Of a stretch of DNA of 33,909 bases, positions 26,045-33,860 are shown piece after piece. The position numbers and the translations under genes were made by a program. Source of the DNA: Falcatimonas sp. MSJ-15 (GTDB lineage: Bacteria; Bacillota; Clostridia; Lachnospirales; Lachnospiraceae); NCBI RefSeq assembly GCF_018918265.1, contig NZ_JAHLQC010000026.1, forward strand, positions 1-33,909. The letters run 5' to 3'. Each line of letters starts with the position of its first letter. The stretch's first letter is position 1. The notes under the pieces are model-generated. The model ran no database searches. It saw only the letters and a list, made by a program, of their open reading frames with translations, and was not told the origin of the DNA.

Positions 26045-26233
26045 ATGGTGTGCTTGAATGTGTCAGGAATGATGAAGAACAAGCATCTTTCAAAAGCTGT
26101 TGCGTCACAGAAGCTCTATGAATTTAGAATTAAATTAAAAGCTAAATGTGATGAAAATGGTATTGAATTAAGAATTGTAGACAGATTTTATCCATTCGCA
26201 AATAAAAGTAGAAATAGTGCAATTTTTGCATGA
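26045..26233 (+). pseudogene. IS200/IS605-type TnpB (OrfB) remnant
   Basis: About 60 codons matching the middle of IS605 OrfB/TnpB: LNVSGMMKNKHLSKAVASQK, LYEFRIKLKAKC, ELRIVDRFYP. After DRFYP, where the zinc-finger SSKTC normally follows, the sequence diverges and stops. TnpB is an RNA-guided nuclease of about 370-430 residues; here the first and last RuvC residues and the zinc finger are missing, so it is inactive. No left or right IS end is recognisable. Confidence 0.7.
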
Positions 26234-26256
26234 TATTATACAAGAAATATGTGGTG

Positions 26257-26290
26257 ATATGTTATATTATTGATAATATATGTTATATTA
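26257..26290. promoter_or_regulatory. 13-bp direct repeat with 21-bp period before the MATE operon
   Basis: ATATGTTATATTA occurs at 26257-26269 and 26278-26290, exactly 21 bp apart (two helical turns). Each contains a TATATT that can serve as -10. This spacing is typical for AraC-family binding sites, and the second gene of the operon is an AraC-type regulator. Confidence 0.6.
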
Positions 26291-26309
26291 GTATTTAGGG
26301 AGGTATAGA

Positions 26310-27641
26310 GTGGAAAACATGGAAGGTAAAAGAAAAACATTGGCACAACTGTCCGTGCCAATATGCTTAGAAACTTTATTTTATATGCTTTCAGGTATGG
26401 TCGATACACTTATGCTATCATCTGTAAGTGACCAGGCTGTGGGGGCTGTCGGAACAGCAAATACATATATCGGTGTTTTTATCATTATGTTCGGGGTAAT
26501 ATCATCTGGTATGGTAGCGGTTATGTCACAAAATATCGGAGCGGGAAGACCTGGAATTGCATATCAGGCCAGACAGCTTGGACTTATATTTAATGCATTG
26601 ACAGGTATCCTGATGTCTAGTATTCTTGCCATTTTTTCTGGTGGAATACTCAAAATAGTAAGTATTGCCCCGGCTTTGTTTGAACCTGCTGAAACATACC
26701 TTAAAATTGTTGGAGGTGCAAGTTTTTTAAATGCACTGATTCCTATTTTTTCCAGTTATTTAAGAGTGTTTGGATATACAAAACATTCCTTAATAGGGAC
26801 GGTTGTTGGTAATGTCGTTAATATTATACTCAATTCCGTATTTCTGTTTGTGTTTCACTGGGGAGTAATGGGAGTTGCTGTTGCAACAGTTATTTCAAAG
26901 GTTGTGAATCTTATTATTGTAGCAGCGATGGGAGCTGTACTTGTAAAAGCAAAGCAAAGTCCTGAGCGTGCACAGCCACGAAAAATACTTGCGCAGATTG
27001 TTAAAATAGGTTTTCCGTCTGCATTAGAAACAGCACTTTATAATGTAGCAATGACATTTGTGGTACGCTTTATGAACCAGATGGATGCGGACGGAATGAA
27101 TGTTACAGCACGTTCGTATGCGATGCAGATTGCAAACTTCTCGTATTGTGCAGGTGCTGCGCTTGCACAGGCTAACGCTATTATGACTGGCTGGAGAATT
27201 GGAGCAAAAGAGTTTGAAGAATGTGACAAGGGTACACGAAAAGCGATGCTATATGGTCTCATAACAGCGACGTGCTTTTCTGTGGCGTTTGCATTATCCG
27301 GACATTTTATCGTGCATATATTTACGGATGATACACAGATGATTAATCTTGTAGTAAAGTTACTGATAGTAGATATATTCCTGGAATTTGGAAGGGTGAC
27401 AAATCTTGTGTATGGTCAGGCATTAAAAACGAGTGGAGATGCAATTTTTCCGGTTATAATGGGTGCGATATTTATGTATCTGTTTGCGGTTGTCGGAACG
27501 TATTTTCTTGGAATACATATGGGACTTCAGGCAGTAGGCGCATATATTGCAATGGCAGGTGATGAGTGTGCAAGAGCTGTTGGGATGGTGCTTAGATGGA
27601 AGAGCGGAAAATGGAAAAGTAAGAGTCTTGTAGAATTATAG
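26310..27641 (+). CDS. MATE-family multidrug/Na+ efflux protein
   Basis: 443 residues, about twelve predicted membrane helices in two halves. Typical MATE starts and turns: LSVPICLETLFYMLSGMVDT, LMLSSVSDQAVGAVG, and FPSALETALYNVAMTFVVRF opening the second half. Exports drugs or metabolites in exchange for Na+ or H+. Start GTG 26310 is 7 nt after GGGAGG; the ATG at 26316 is possible. The AraC gene follows after 8 bp, so the pair is one operon and the regulator probably controls the pump. Confidence 0.92.
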   Translation: MENMEGKRKTLAQLSVPICLETLFYMLSGMVDTLMLSSVSDQAVGAVGTANTYIGVFIIMFGVISSGMVAVMSQNIGAGRPGIAYQARQLGLIFNALTGILMSSILAIFSGGILKIVSIAPALFEPAETYLKIVGGASFLNALIPIFSSYLRVFGYTKHSLIGTVVGNVVNIILNSVFLFVFHWGVMGVAVATVISKVVNLIIVAAMGAVLVKAKQSPERAQPRKILAQIVKIGFPSALETALYNVAMTFVVRFMNQMDADGMNVTARSYAMQIANFSYCAGAALAQANAIMTGWRIGAKEFEECDKGTRKAMLYGLITATCFSVAFALSGHFIVHIFTDDTQMINLVVKLLIVDIFLEFGRVTNLVYGQALKTSGDAIFPVIMGAIFMYLFAVVGTYFLGIHMGLQAVGAYIAMAGDECARAVGMVLRWKSGKWKSKSLVEL

Positions 27642-27649
27642 GAGAGGTT

Positions 27650-28513
27650 ATGTATTTTGAATTAAAGGAAAATAAACCACATGGTACAAAGGATGACCCA
27701 TTTAGTATTTATCACATAAAGAATAAAGGACGGTCATTTCAGATCCCCGTACATTGGCATGATGAACTTGAAATTATATATGTAAAAAGTGGTTTTCTGA
27801 CGGTAAGTATATCGGGAGAGAGTTATATTGGAAAAGCCGGTGACGCATTTGTGGTATCGCCGGGAAGTCTGCATCTCATGGGCGCACAAACCGGCACTGT
27901 GGATTATTTTACTTTTCTATTTCCGTTAAAATATATATCTTTTCGCACAGAGGACATGTTAGACGATAAATTGCTTGAACCGTTAAACAGCGGTCATCTG
28001 ATGATATGTCCAAGAGTAAAAGATACGGCAAAAGAGTTGTGTGAGCAGCTGATTGAGATATATATGGCAAAAACGGATGAAAGTGAGTCAAAAATAGCTG
28101 CACAGATAAAGACAAAAGTAATTCTTTTACAATTTATTCTTGAAATGTGGGAAAATGGACTTGTAATAGAAAATGATACAAATGGCAGAAATATTGTGGA
28201 AAAAGAGATGGTTTCATATATACAGCAGAACTTTACAGGGAAGATATCCCTAAAGGAATTTGGAGAACAGTTTCATCTTTCAGAAAAATATATATCACGG
28301 TATTTCAAGGAACATTTTCATATTACACTGTCGCAATATATTACATATTTACGGTTGGAGCATGCAAAACAGCTGTTACAGGATACCGATATGCCGGTTA
28401 CGGAGGTAGCCCTGCAGAGTGGGTATCAGAATGTAAGCTACTTTATCAGAAGTTTCAAAAAGGCCTATGCAGTTTCACCATTGAAATATAGAAAGTCTGA
28501 TGAAAACAGCTAA
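27650..28513 (+). CDS. AraC-family regulator of the MATE operon
   Basis: 287 residues: N-terminal cupin ligand domain (QIPVHWHDELEIIYVKSGFL; GDAFVVSPGSLHLM) and C-terminal HTH pair (ISLKEFGEQFHLSEKYISRY; VTEVALQSGYQNVSYFIRSF; AVSPLKYRK). GGAGAGG precedes ATG 27650. Co-transcribed with the pump and likely binding the direct repeat upstream of it. The effector is unknown. Confidence 0.92.
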   Translation: MYFELKENKPHGTKDDPFSIYHIKNKGRSFQIPVHWHDELEIIYVKSGFLTVSISGESYIGKAGDAFVVSPGSLHLMGAQTGTVDYFTFLFPLKYISFRTEDMLDDKLLEPLNSGHLMICPRVKDTAKELCEQLIEIYMAKTDESESKIAAQIKTKVILLQFILEMWENGLVIENDTNGRNIVEKEMVSYIQQNFTGKISLKEFGEQFHLSEKYISRYFKEHFHITLSQYITYLRLEHAKQLLQDTDMPVTEVALQSGYQNVSYFIRSFKKAYAVSPLKYRKSDENS

Positions 28514-28558
28514 AGCAAAACCGATGGTTCCGTACGAGAAAGCCGTACTTTTGCACAC

Positions 28559-28596
28559 AAACGCAGAGAAAAGCAATAGAACTTTTCTCTGCGTTT
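28559..28596 (+). terminator. intrinsic terminator of the MATE/AraC operon
   Basis: Perfect 15-bp arms (AAACGCAGAGAAAAG at 28559-28573 and complement 28582-28596), 8-nt loop, then ATTAT. Five bp later the group II intron remnant begins. Confidence 0.8.
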
Positions 28597-28601
28597 ATTA
28601 T

Positions 28602-28704
28602 GTGCACCTAGTGGCGCACGTTTCTAACGGGTTAAAGTCCCGAATCCGCCCGGTAGTGGGAAGGATATAGCCGAAAGCAAGGGTGTCCATCGTGAGATGG
28701 AATC
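28602..28704 (+). ncRNA. 5' end remnant of a group II intron
   Basis: Begins GTGCACC, then GTGGCGCACG, GTTTCTAACGGGTTAAAGTC, CCGAATCCGCCCGGTAGTGG, GAAGG and GGGTGTCCATCGTGAGATGG. I recognise this as the domain I 5' region of a clostridial group II intron (GUGCG-type start). Only about 100 nt remain; the reverse transcriptase ORF, domain V and 3' end are absent. It cannot splice. Confidence 0.65.
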
Positions 28705-28736
28705 CCTACATTCTTATATTGACATTGGCAATAGAT

Positions 28737-28840
28737 AAGCACTATACTTATAAAACAACAAGTGTTTGCTCCGGTGCGATTAATTTTGATGTGATCGACG
28801 GGGTGCTGCACAATGTGGACATTGTGGGCGGATGTAAGGA
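28737..28840 (+). pseudogene. TSCPD-domain protein remnant (N-terminal half)
   Basis: Reads HYTYKTTSVCSGAINFDVID, GVLHNVDIVGGC, which is the N-terminal half of the small (~80 residue) TSCPD/TIGR03905 family. After VGGC the family's CNGNLxGI continuation, CG and TSCPD motif are lost and the frame runs into the next gene's start. No start codon remains; the frame is instead joined to the intron remnant. The function of the family is uncertain. Confidence 0.6.
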
Positions 28841-28873
28841 AAACGCTTTAATAGAAATAAAAGGGGTAAAGTC

Positions 28874-30157
28874 ATGGAAAAAACAGATAAAAAATACGCT
28901 GCATACGTGCAGATTTTAAAAGAAGAGCTGGTTCCGGCAATGGGATGTACGGAGCCGATCGCGCTGGCTTATGCGGCTGCAAAGGCTCGGGAGGTTCTCG
29001 GACATATTCCAGACCGCGTATCCATTGAGGCGAGCGGAAGCATCATCAAAAATGTAAAATCTGTAATTGTTCCTAACACTAATCAGCTCAAAGGTATTTC
29101 GGCTGCCGCTACCGCCGGAATTATCGCAGGCAAAGCGGAAAAGGAACTGGAGGTTATCGCTTCGGTTACGGAAGCACAGATGGAAGAGATGAAGCGGTTT
29201 CTGGAGGACACGCCGATTTCCGTCCAGCATGTGGATAACGGAATTACGTTTGAGATTATCGTAACGGAGTTTTGGGGCGAGGAATATGCGAAGGTGCGGA
29301 TCGCCAATTATCATACGAATATTGTCCTCATCGAAAAAAACGGAGAAATTCTCTTCGAAACGGAGGTGCAGGGGGAAACCGAAAATGGGCTGACAGACCG
29401 TTCGCTTCTGGATATGGAAAGCATCTGGGATTTTGCAAATACGGCGGATATTGATGACGTTCGTGAGGTCATTGGACGGCAGATCGCTTACAATACGGCC
29501 ATTGCCGAGGAAGGTCTGCGCGGAGATTACGGCGCCAATATCGGAAGAGTGCTTCTGGATATGGATGGGGAAAATATCCGTACCCGTGCAAAGGCGATGG
29601 CGGCCGCCGGTTCCGATGCGCGTATGAATGGATGTGAGCTTCCTGTTATCATTAACTCCGGGAGTGGAAATCAGGGAATGACATGCTCTCTTCCGGTTAT
29701 TGAATATGCAAAAGAATTACATTCCACAGAAGAGAAACTTTACCGGGCGCTGATCCTTTCAAATCTGACTGCCATCCATCAAAAAAACGGTATCGGGCGG
29801 CTAAGTGCCTACTGTGGCGCCATTTGTGCCGGAGCTGCGGCAGGCGCGGGCATTGCCTATCTTTGTGGCGACGGATATAAAGATGTAACGCATACGGTGG
29901 TCAACGCGCTTGCTATTGTATCCGGGATTGTCTGTGACGGAGCAAAGGCGTCCTGTGCAGCCAAAATTGCGACAGCTGTGGACGCGGGAATTCTGGGGTA
30001 TCAGATGTATCGTCGTGGACAACAGTTTTATGCGGGCGATGGAATCGTGACGAAAGGCGTGGATGCGACCATCCGCAATGTGGGCCGTCTTGGAAAAGAA
30101 GGAATGAGGGAGACCAACGAGGAGATTATAGACATCATGGTTGGTCAGCGGTGCTGA
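28874..30157 (+). CDS. cyuA: L-cysteine desulfidase (CyuA/YhaM, UPF0597 family)
   Basis: 427 residues, full length. Members are iron-sulfur enzymes related to serine dehydratase alpha chains that break cysteine to pyruvate, ammonia and sulfide. Conserved cysteine motifs are present: AMGCTEPIALAYAAAKA (C25), MNGCELPVIINSGSGNQGMT, LSAYCGAICAGAAAGAG and VCDGAKASCAAK. GGGG precedes ATG 28874. Codon use is GC-richer than in the genes on both sides and its surroundings are remnants, so it probably arrived separately and stands alone without a transporter partner. Substrate is assigned from family only. Confidence 0.9.
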   Translation: MEKTDKKYAAYVQILKEELVPAMGCTEPIALAYAAAKAREVLGHIPDRVSIEASGSIIKNVKSVIVPNTNQLKGISAAATAGIIAGKAEKELEVIASVTEAQMEEMKRFLEDTPISVQHVDNGITFEIIVTEFWGEEYAKVRIANYHTNIVLIEKNGEILFETEVQGETENGLTDRSLLDMESIWDFANTADIDDVREVIGRQIAYNTAIAEEGLRGDYGANIGRVLLDMDGENIRTRAKAMAAAGSDARMNGCELPVIINSGSGNQGMTCSLPVIEYAKELHSTEEKLYRALILSNLTAIHQKNGIGRLSAYCGAICAGAAAGAGIAYLCGDGYKDVTHTVVNALAIVSGIVCDGAKASCAAKIATAVDAGILGYQMYRRGQQFYAGDGIVTKGVDATIRNVGRLGKEGMRETNEEIIDIMVGQRC

Positions 30158-30231
30158 GACAACGAACCGTTTTGCAGCGGGATATGTGACAACGCCACAT
30201 AACAATCGGAAGGAATCGTGTAGAACGGTAG

Positions 30232-30477
30232 CTGCTAGAATATCATCCTCAAGCCCCATCTTTTCAAAAAGTAACTAGTAAATTAACACAAGCAGCCGCA
30301 AAGAAGGCGAAGAAGACAGGGGATGAGTCCTTTTCAAAAGAAGATGTCACAAGATATCTACAAGAAGAAATTGAGAGGCGTAATCAGTCCATTAACCAGA
30401 AGTTAGCTACCATAGAACAACTGCAGCGAGAGATAACAGCGGACCAGCAACAGATACAGAATGTAATTTTGTTTTAG
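30232..30477 (+). pseudogene. coiled-coil C-terminal remnant, unrecognised
   Basis: An open frame without a start, directly after a TAG: LLEYHPQAPSFQKVTSKLTQ, AAAKKAKKTGDESFSKEDVT, RYLQEEIERRNQSINQKLAT, IEQLQREITADQQQIQ, stop 30475. The heptad-like pattern predicts a coiled coil. It looks like the tail of a plasmid or conjugative-element protein, but I do not recognise it. Confidence 0.35.
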
Positions 30478-30539
30478 GACAATTGGAAATTGAGGAATGA
30501 TTATGGCGGATGAAAAATTATACCGATTAAGATCAAAAG

Positions 30540-30647
30540 ATGATTTTACCTAAAAATGAAGAAAGTAGGCAACCACAGTGTTCAGAAGATAAAGAGAGTG
30601 CAATTGTGGAGGCATTGAAGCATTTTAAGATGATTCAGCAGAAATAA
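30540..30647 (+). pseudogene. second RlmD-like C-terminal tail remnant
   Basis: Reads MILPKNEESRQPQCSEDKES then AIVEALKHFKMIQQK, stop 30645. This matches the last ~35 residues of the same tail seen at 8433-8699 (there SENARQPKCTLEKEDAI ... FRHCGII), but is a different copy. Two short frames lie beside it: ATG 30503 (MADEKLYRLRSKDDFT, with GAGGA upstream) and an acidic/basic frame to about 30742; I cannot assign either. The rest of 30158-30770 holds nothing clear. Confidence 0.45.
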
Positions 30648-30770
30648 AAGGAGTTTGATAAATCGGAATTGACCGAGCTGAAAGAGAAGGATGCTTGTTG
30701 CCCGAAAGACAAGAAGATGGAAGTAGAAGAAAACAAAAAATAATTTTTTATATGAAAGGCTGGTTGCAGA

Positions 30771-31520
30771 ATGTCAAAACAAAATATTTATGATAATGAT
30801 TTATTTTACGAAAACTTCGAGAAAATACGTAGCAAAGAAATCAATTTTAATGATATTATTGAGACACCAATAATATTAGGAATGATACCTGAACTATATA
30901 AAAAGAAAGTATTAGATATTGGATGTGGTATGGGGCAACATGCACTTCAATATTCAAAGAAAGGGGCGTTATCCGTTCTTGGAATTGATATATCGGAAAA
31001 AATGTTAGCATATGCAAGAAAAAATAATGCTGCCTCTAATATTGAATACAGAAGACTGGCTTTCGAAGATTTGGATGATTTAGATGAAAGGTTTGATGTT
31101 ATCACAAGTTCATTGGCTTTTGATTATGTAGAAAATTTTGGAAAGCTTATGAAACAGATTTATAGTCACTTGAATGAAAACGGCAAATGTGTTTTTTCAA
31201 TGTCACACCCGATAAGTACAGCATATGATGGGACTTTTGACAGATATACTAGAACAGAAACTGGAGAGAGATTATATGCTAATCTACGAAATTACGGAAT
31301 AGAGGGTAAGCGTGTTATTCATTGGGTAGTAGATGAATATGAACTTTATCATAGAACGATTTCAACATTAATAAATGATATTGTTTCTGCTGGATTTATT
31401 ATTGAGGAATGTCAGGAATCAAAAGTACCAGAATCAATTAGAGAAAAGCGAGCAGATATGTTTGGAGGAGTTATTCATCAGCCAGACTTTATTTTTTTTA
31501 GGTGTGGAAAGAAAAATTAA
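30771..31520 (+). CDS. class I SAM-dependent methyltransferase
   Basis: 249 residues. SAM-binding motif I VLDIGCGMGQHALQY (~residues 46-60), motif II GIDISEKMLAYAR, post-I region FEDLDDLDERFDVITSSLAF, and CVFSMSHPIS. The UbiE/Methyltransf_11 fold is common in small-molecule or antibiotic-modifying enzymes; substrate unknown. The ribosome site is weak (GAAAGG). AT-rich codon use fits its right-hand neighbours. It appears to be a single gene. Confidence 0.85.
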   Translation: MSKQNIYDNDLFYENFEKIRSKEINFNDIIETPIILGMIPELYKKKVLDIGCGMGQHALQYSKKGALSVLGIDISEKMLAYARKNNAASNIEYRRLAFEDLDDLDERFDVITSSLAFDYVENFGKLMKQIYSHLNENGKCVFSMSHPISTAYDGTFDRYTRTETGERLYANLRNYGIEGKRVIHWVVDEYELYHRTISTLINDIVSAGFIIEECQESKVPESIREKRADMFGGVIHQPDFIFFRCGKKN

Positions 31521-31652
31521 TATTTTATCTATGTAAAGAACCCGACAAATTCTGGTTTGCCGAAGCAAAACAAATGCTTTACAAAAATACGGGATGGACA
31601 GAATATAAATGTTTAAATTGAACCTATAATTCAAATTGGAGGTAACTATTTT

Positions 31653-32369
31653 ATGAAAGTAAACTGTGTCTGGGAACACAATGGCGATGACACAATCTTG
31701 TATTCGTCCAATTTTGTTGGGGCGTTCACAAGAGGAAAGTCTAGGAGCGAAGCAATTCAAAAAATGCCGTCTGAAATTATGTCTTACTTAAAGTGGAAAG
31801 GTGATCTGATTTCGGATATTCTGGAGTCTGAGATTATTCAGGAAAAAGCATCTGAACTTACCATTTCAGATGCAGACTCAGATGTACTTTTTGATGAAGA
31901 GAAGAAGCCGCTAAGATTGGCTGAATATGAAGCACTAAAAGCACTTGCTATGAAATCTGCCAATGATTTTTTGACATTGTATCAGGCGATACCAAATAAA
32001 GATAAAAGTGTTTTGCCAGTTAGAACTACTTTTTACGGCGAGATTCCGCGTACGGCGCGGGAAATGTACGAGCATACGAAAAATGTTAATGCATATTACT
32101 TCAGAGAAATCGGGGTTCAGGCAGATAATAACGGAACTATTGAGGAATGTAGAAATCATGGATTTGAATTGCTAGAGCAGAAACAGAACTTTCTGGAAAA
32201 TAAAGTTTATCTTGGGAGCTATGATGAAGAATGGTCATTGCGGAAGGTGCTGCGGAGATTTATCTGGCATGACAGGATTCATGCGAAAGCAATGTATCGG
32301 ATGGCACTAAAGACTTTTGGAAAAGATGCGGTTCCAAATGTTTTTTCTTTCTGTGTAGTGAAAGAGTAG
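31653..32369 (+). CDS. two-domain protein: HicB-like N-terminus plus DinB-like C-terminus
   Basis: 238 residues with a good GGAGG 11 nt before ATG 31653. Residues 1-~55 (WEHNGDDTILYSSNFVGAFT; GKSRSEAIQKMPSEIMSYLK) resemble the partial RNase-H-like HicB fold. The C-terminal ~130 residues look like a DinB four-helix bundle, with YYFREIG and FIWHDRIHAKAMYRMALK supplying possible metal-binding His. I do not know its function; DinB-like proteins include thiol-dependent and stress proteins. It is probably a monocistronic gene. Confidence 0.6.
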   Translation: MKVNCVWEHNGDDTILYSSNFVGAFTRGKSRSEAIQKMPSEIMSYLKWKGDLISDILESEIIQEKASELTISDADSDVLFDEEKKPLRLAEYEALKALAMKSANDFLTLYQAIPNKDKSVLPVRTTFYGEIPRTAREMYEHTKNVNAYYFREIGVQADNNGTIEECRNHGFELLEQKQNFLENKVYLGSYDEEWSLRKVLRRFIWHDRIHAKAMYRMALKTFGKDAVPNVFSFCVVKE

Positions 32370-32387
32370 AAAGTTCTTCGGAAGGGA

Positions 32388-32471
32388 ATGGCATTGACGA
32401 ATTATGTAATGGAGAAGTATACAACTTCCAGTTTGCCGAAATATCTTTCTAAACGAGAGCAGATTCGTTAA
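32388..32471 (+). CDS. small hypothetical ORF
   Basis: 27 codons (MALTNYVMEKYTTSSLPKYL then SKREQIR) from ATG 32388, close behind GGAAGGGA. No family recognised; it may be a chance frame or a gene fragment. Confidence 0.2.
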   Translation: MALTNYVMEKYTTSSLPKYLSKREQIR

Positions 32472-32521
32472 CATAAGAGCATAAAGTAATTGTTGTATAC
32501 AGTAAAAAGGAGGAATATCGA

Positions 32522-32633
32522 ATGTTAAATGAATCAGTAATCAACGTATTAAAAAATGGTATGTGGGATCTTGCAACCTGTGCAAATGGAGAACCAAACG
32601 TAGTCCCAGTTGCATTCAAGGATGTTACACAAG
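32522..32633 (+). pseudogene. pyridoxamine-phosphate-oxidase-like FMN protein, N-terminal remnant
   Basis: A strong AAGGAGGAA ribosome site precedes ATG 32522. The protein begins MLNESVINVLKNGMWDLATC, ANGEPNVVPVAFKDVT, the start of a small PPOX-fold flavoprotein (usually ~120-130 residues). After FKDVT it passes into unrelated sequence and stops at 32663. The FMN-binding core is missing. Confidence 0.65.
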
Positions 32634-32825
32634 ATATTTCTTATGGCTACAAACCAGACCATTGAAATGTATATTACAGCAAGTTCAGCCACAGATATTT
32701 ATTATCTCATAAGAAAATATCTGCACAATACAGAAGAGGCAAAATCAATAATGGGAAAGCTTTTTTCATTTTTAGCAGCCTTTGCTTCCTGGTTAAGTTT
32801 ATTGACTTATAGTGCTAAATTCTAA
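32634..32825 (+). pseudogene. VapC-type PIN-domain toxin, internal remnant
   Basis: In another frame from the PPOX fragment, this reads IFLMATNQTIEMYITASSAT, DIYYLIRKYLHNTEEAKSIM, GKLF, matching the middle of a PIN-domain ribonuclease toxin (ITASSxTDIYYL carries one of the acidic-site helices). The N-terminal acidic DTN and the C-terminal part are missing, and the sequence after GKLF drifts to a stop at 32823. Confidence 0.55.
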
Positions 32826-32969
32826 AGACGGGAAAGATTCATGCAGAGCGTGGAGATTATCAGAAAAGTTATAAAAAGAATTGACTCTTTGTAGAGAAGA
32901 TATTAATGTTTAAGTAGACCGTAGAGAGGCATGGGTAATGCCCGAATCCAAATATCTCATTAGCGGGTA

Positions 32970-32998
32970 GGCAGTCAGAGTGATGACTGTCTTTTTTT
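32970..32998 (+). terminator. intrinsic terminator
   Basis: Eight-bp stem GGCAGTCA/TGACTGTC (one G-U), 6-nt loop, seven T. A small hairpin GGCAT/ATGCC (about 32934-32948) lies upstream. The stretch 32826-32969 shows no gene I recognise; it starts with a short frame ending SYKKN. Confidence 0.75.
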
Positions 32999-33095
32999 AT
33001 GAAAAAACTATTGAAATTATTTTTTAATTCACTTAGGCTTATTATAGGACGTCCAAATAATATGATTTTTTACTGCTTTACAGGAGAAAGTTTTA

Positions 33096-33352
33096 ATGAA
33101 GAAAGTTTTAGATACTTATTCAAGTAAAAACGATATTAATATAAAACAGATTGTAGCTTATAAAGATAACATACTTGAAATTGAAGAGTATAAGGATGGT
33201 TTTAAAAAGGCCGATACAATGAATGTAATGAGTGTAACAAAATCGGTAACCTCATTGTTGATAGGTATTGCCATTGACCAAGGTTTGATAAAAAGTGTAG
33301 ACGACTATGTGATGGACTATTACAAGGAAACGTACACTCCTAAAAGAGGTGT
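33096..33352 (+). pseudogene. beta-lactamase-fold serine hydrolase, N-terminal remnant
   Basis: AGGAG lies 9 nt before ATG 33096. The first ~86 residues match class C-type serine hydrolases: IVAYKDNILEIEEYKDGF, then NVMSVTKSVTSLLIGIAIDQ, with the SxxK active-site motif SVTK. After TPKRG the family continuation (the HLLTM region) is replaced by recombinase sequence, ending the frame at 33371. The Tyr and His/Lys catalytic motifs are missing, so it is inactive. Confidence 0.75.
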
Positions 33353-33806
33353 TGGTAAAACGGTTATTTGAAAATACTGTATCTGATTATTTGCAGACAA
33401 CGAATATGGACTTTCTAGATATGTTTTTAACTGCAAAGCATTTAGAAGGGTGTTCTGACAAAACAATACGCTATTATAGGTGTAATATTGAAAAGATGTT
33501 GGATACAATAAATATTCCTGTCATAAAGATAACGACCGAGATGCTACGAAAATATCTTGTAGAGTATCAAACGATAAATAATTGTGGAAAGGTAACTATT
33601 GATAATAGTAGAAGTCTTTCCACATTTTTTTGTGGCTAGAGGAAGAGGATTATATTATAAAAAGCCCAATGAAAAGAATTCATAAGGTAAAGACTGCCGT
33701 TATTGTAAAAAATACCATTCCGGATGAGCAAATAGATACAATGCTCAGATATGCAATGGTTAATCAAAACAATGTGAAGCTATCGCATCAAAAATATATT
33801 TCATAG
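33353..33806 (+). pseudogene. tyrosine recombinase (phage integrase type), N-terminal remnant with frameshift
   Basis: The SAM-like core-binding domain is recognisable: VSDYLQTTNMDFLDMFLTAK, LEGCSDKTIRYYRCNIEKML, ITTEMLRKYLVEYQ, NNCGKVTIDN. The frame breaks in a run of seven T (33624-33630). In the next frame it resumes as FLWLEEEDYIIKSPMKRIHK, VKTAVIVKNTIPDEQIDTML, ending TAG 33804. The catalytic domain with the R-H-R-Y residues is absent. It interrupts the serine hydrolase gene and ends just before the antitoxin promoter. Confidence 0.75.
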
Positions 33807-33807
33807 A

Positions 33808-33836
33808 TTGACTTGTAACGCAAAAGACGTTACAAT
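33808..33836 (+). promoter_or_regulatory. promoter with palindromic operator, antitoxin gene
   Basis: TTGACT (33808-33813) and TACAAT (33831-33836) are 17 bp apart. Between and overlapping them lies TTGTAACG (33813-33820) with its complement CGTTACAA (33828-33835), a likely site for autoregulation by the toxin-antitoxin complex. Confidence 0.75.
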
Positions 33837-33860
33837 AAAAGAAAGATGGAGGTGTATTCT

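Noticed and set aside
26045..26233. active TnpB with guide RNA
   Set aside because: Only the middle part remains; catalytic residues, zinc finger and element ends are missing.
28683..28919. 78-residue ORF as a real gene
   Set aside because: Its first part is group II intron sequence, its middle a TSCPD fragment and its end the start of the desulfidase gene in another frame.
32826..32969. tRNA or tRNA-like gene around the GGCAT/ATGCC hairpin
   Set aside because: No cloverleaf with acceptor, D, anticodon and T arms can be drawn, only one hairpin before the terminator.
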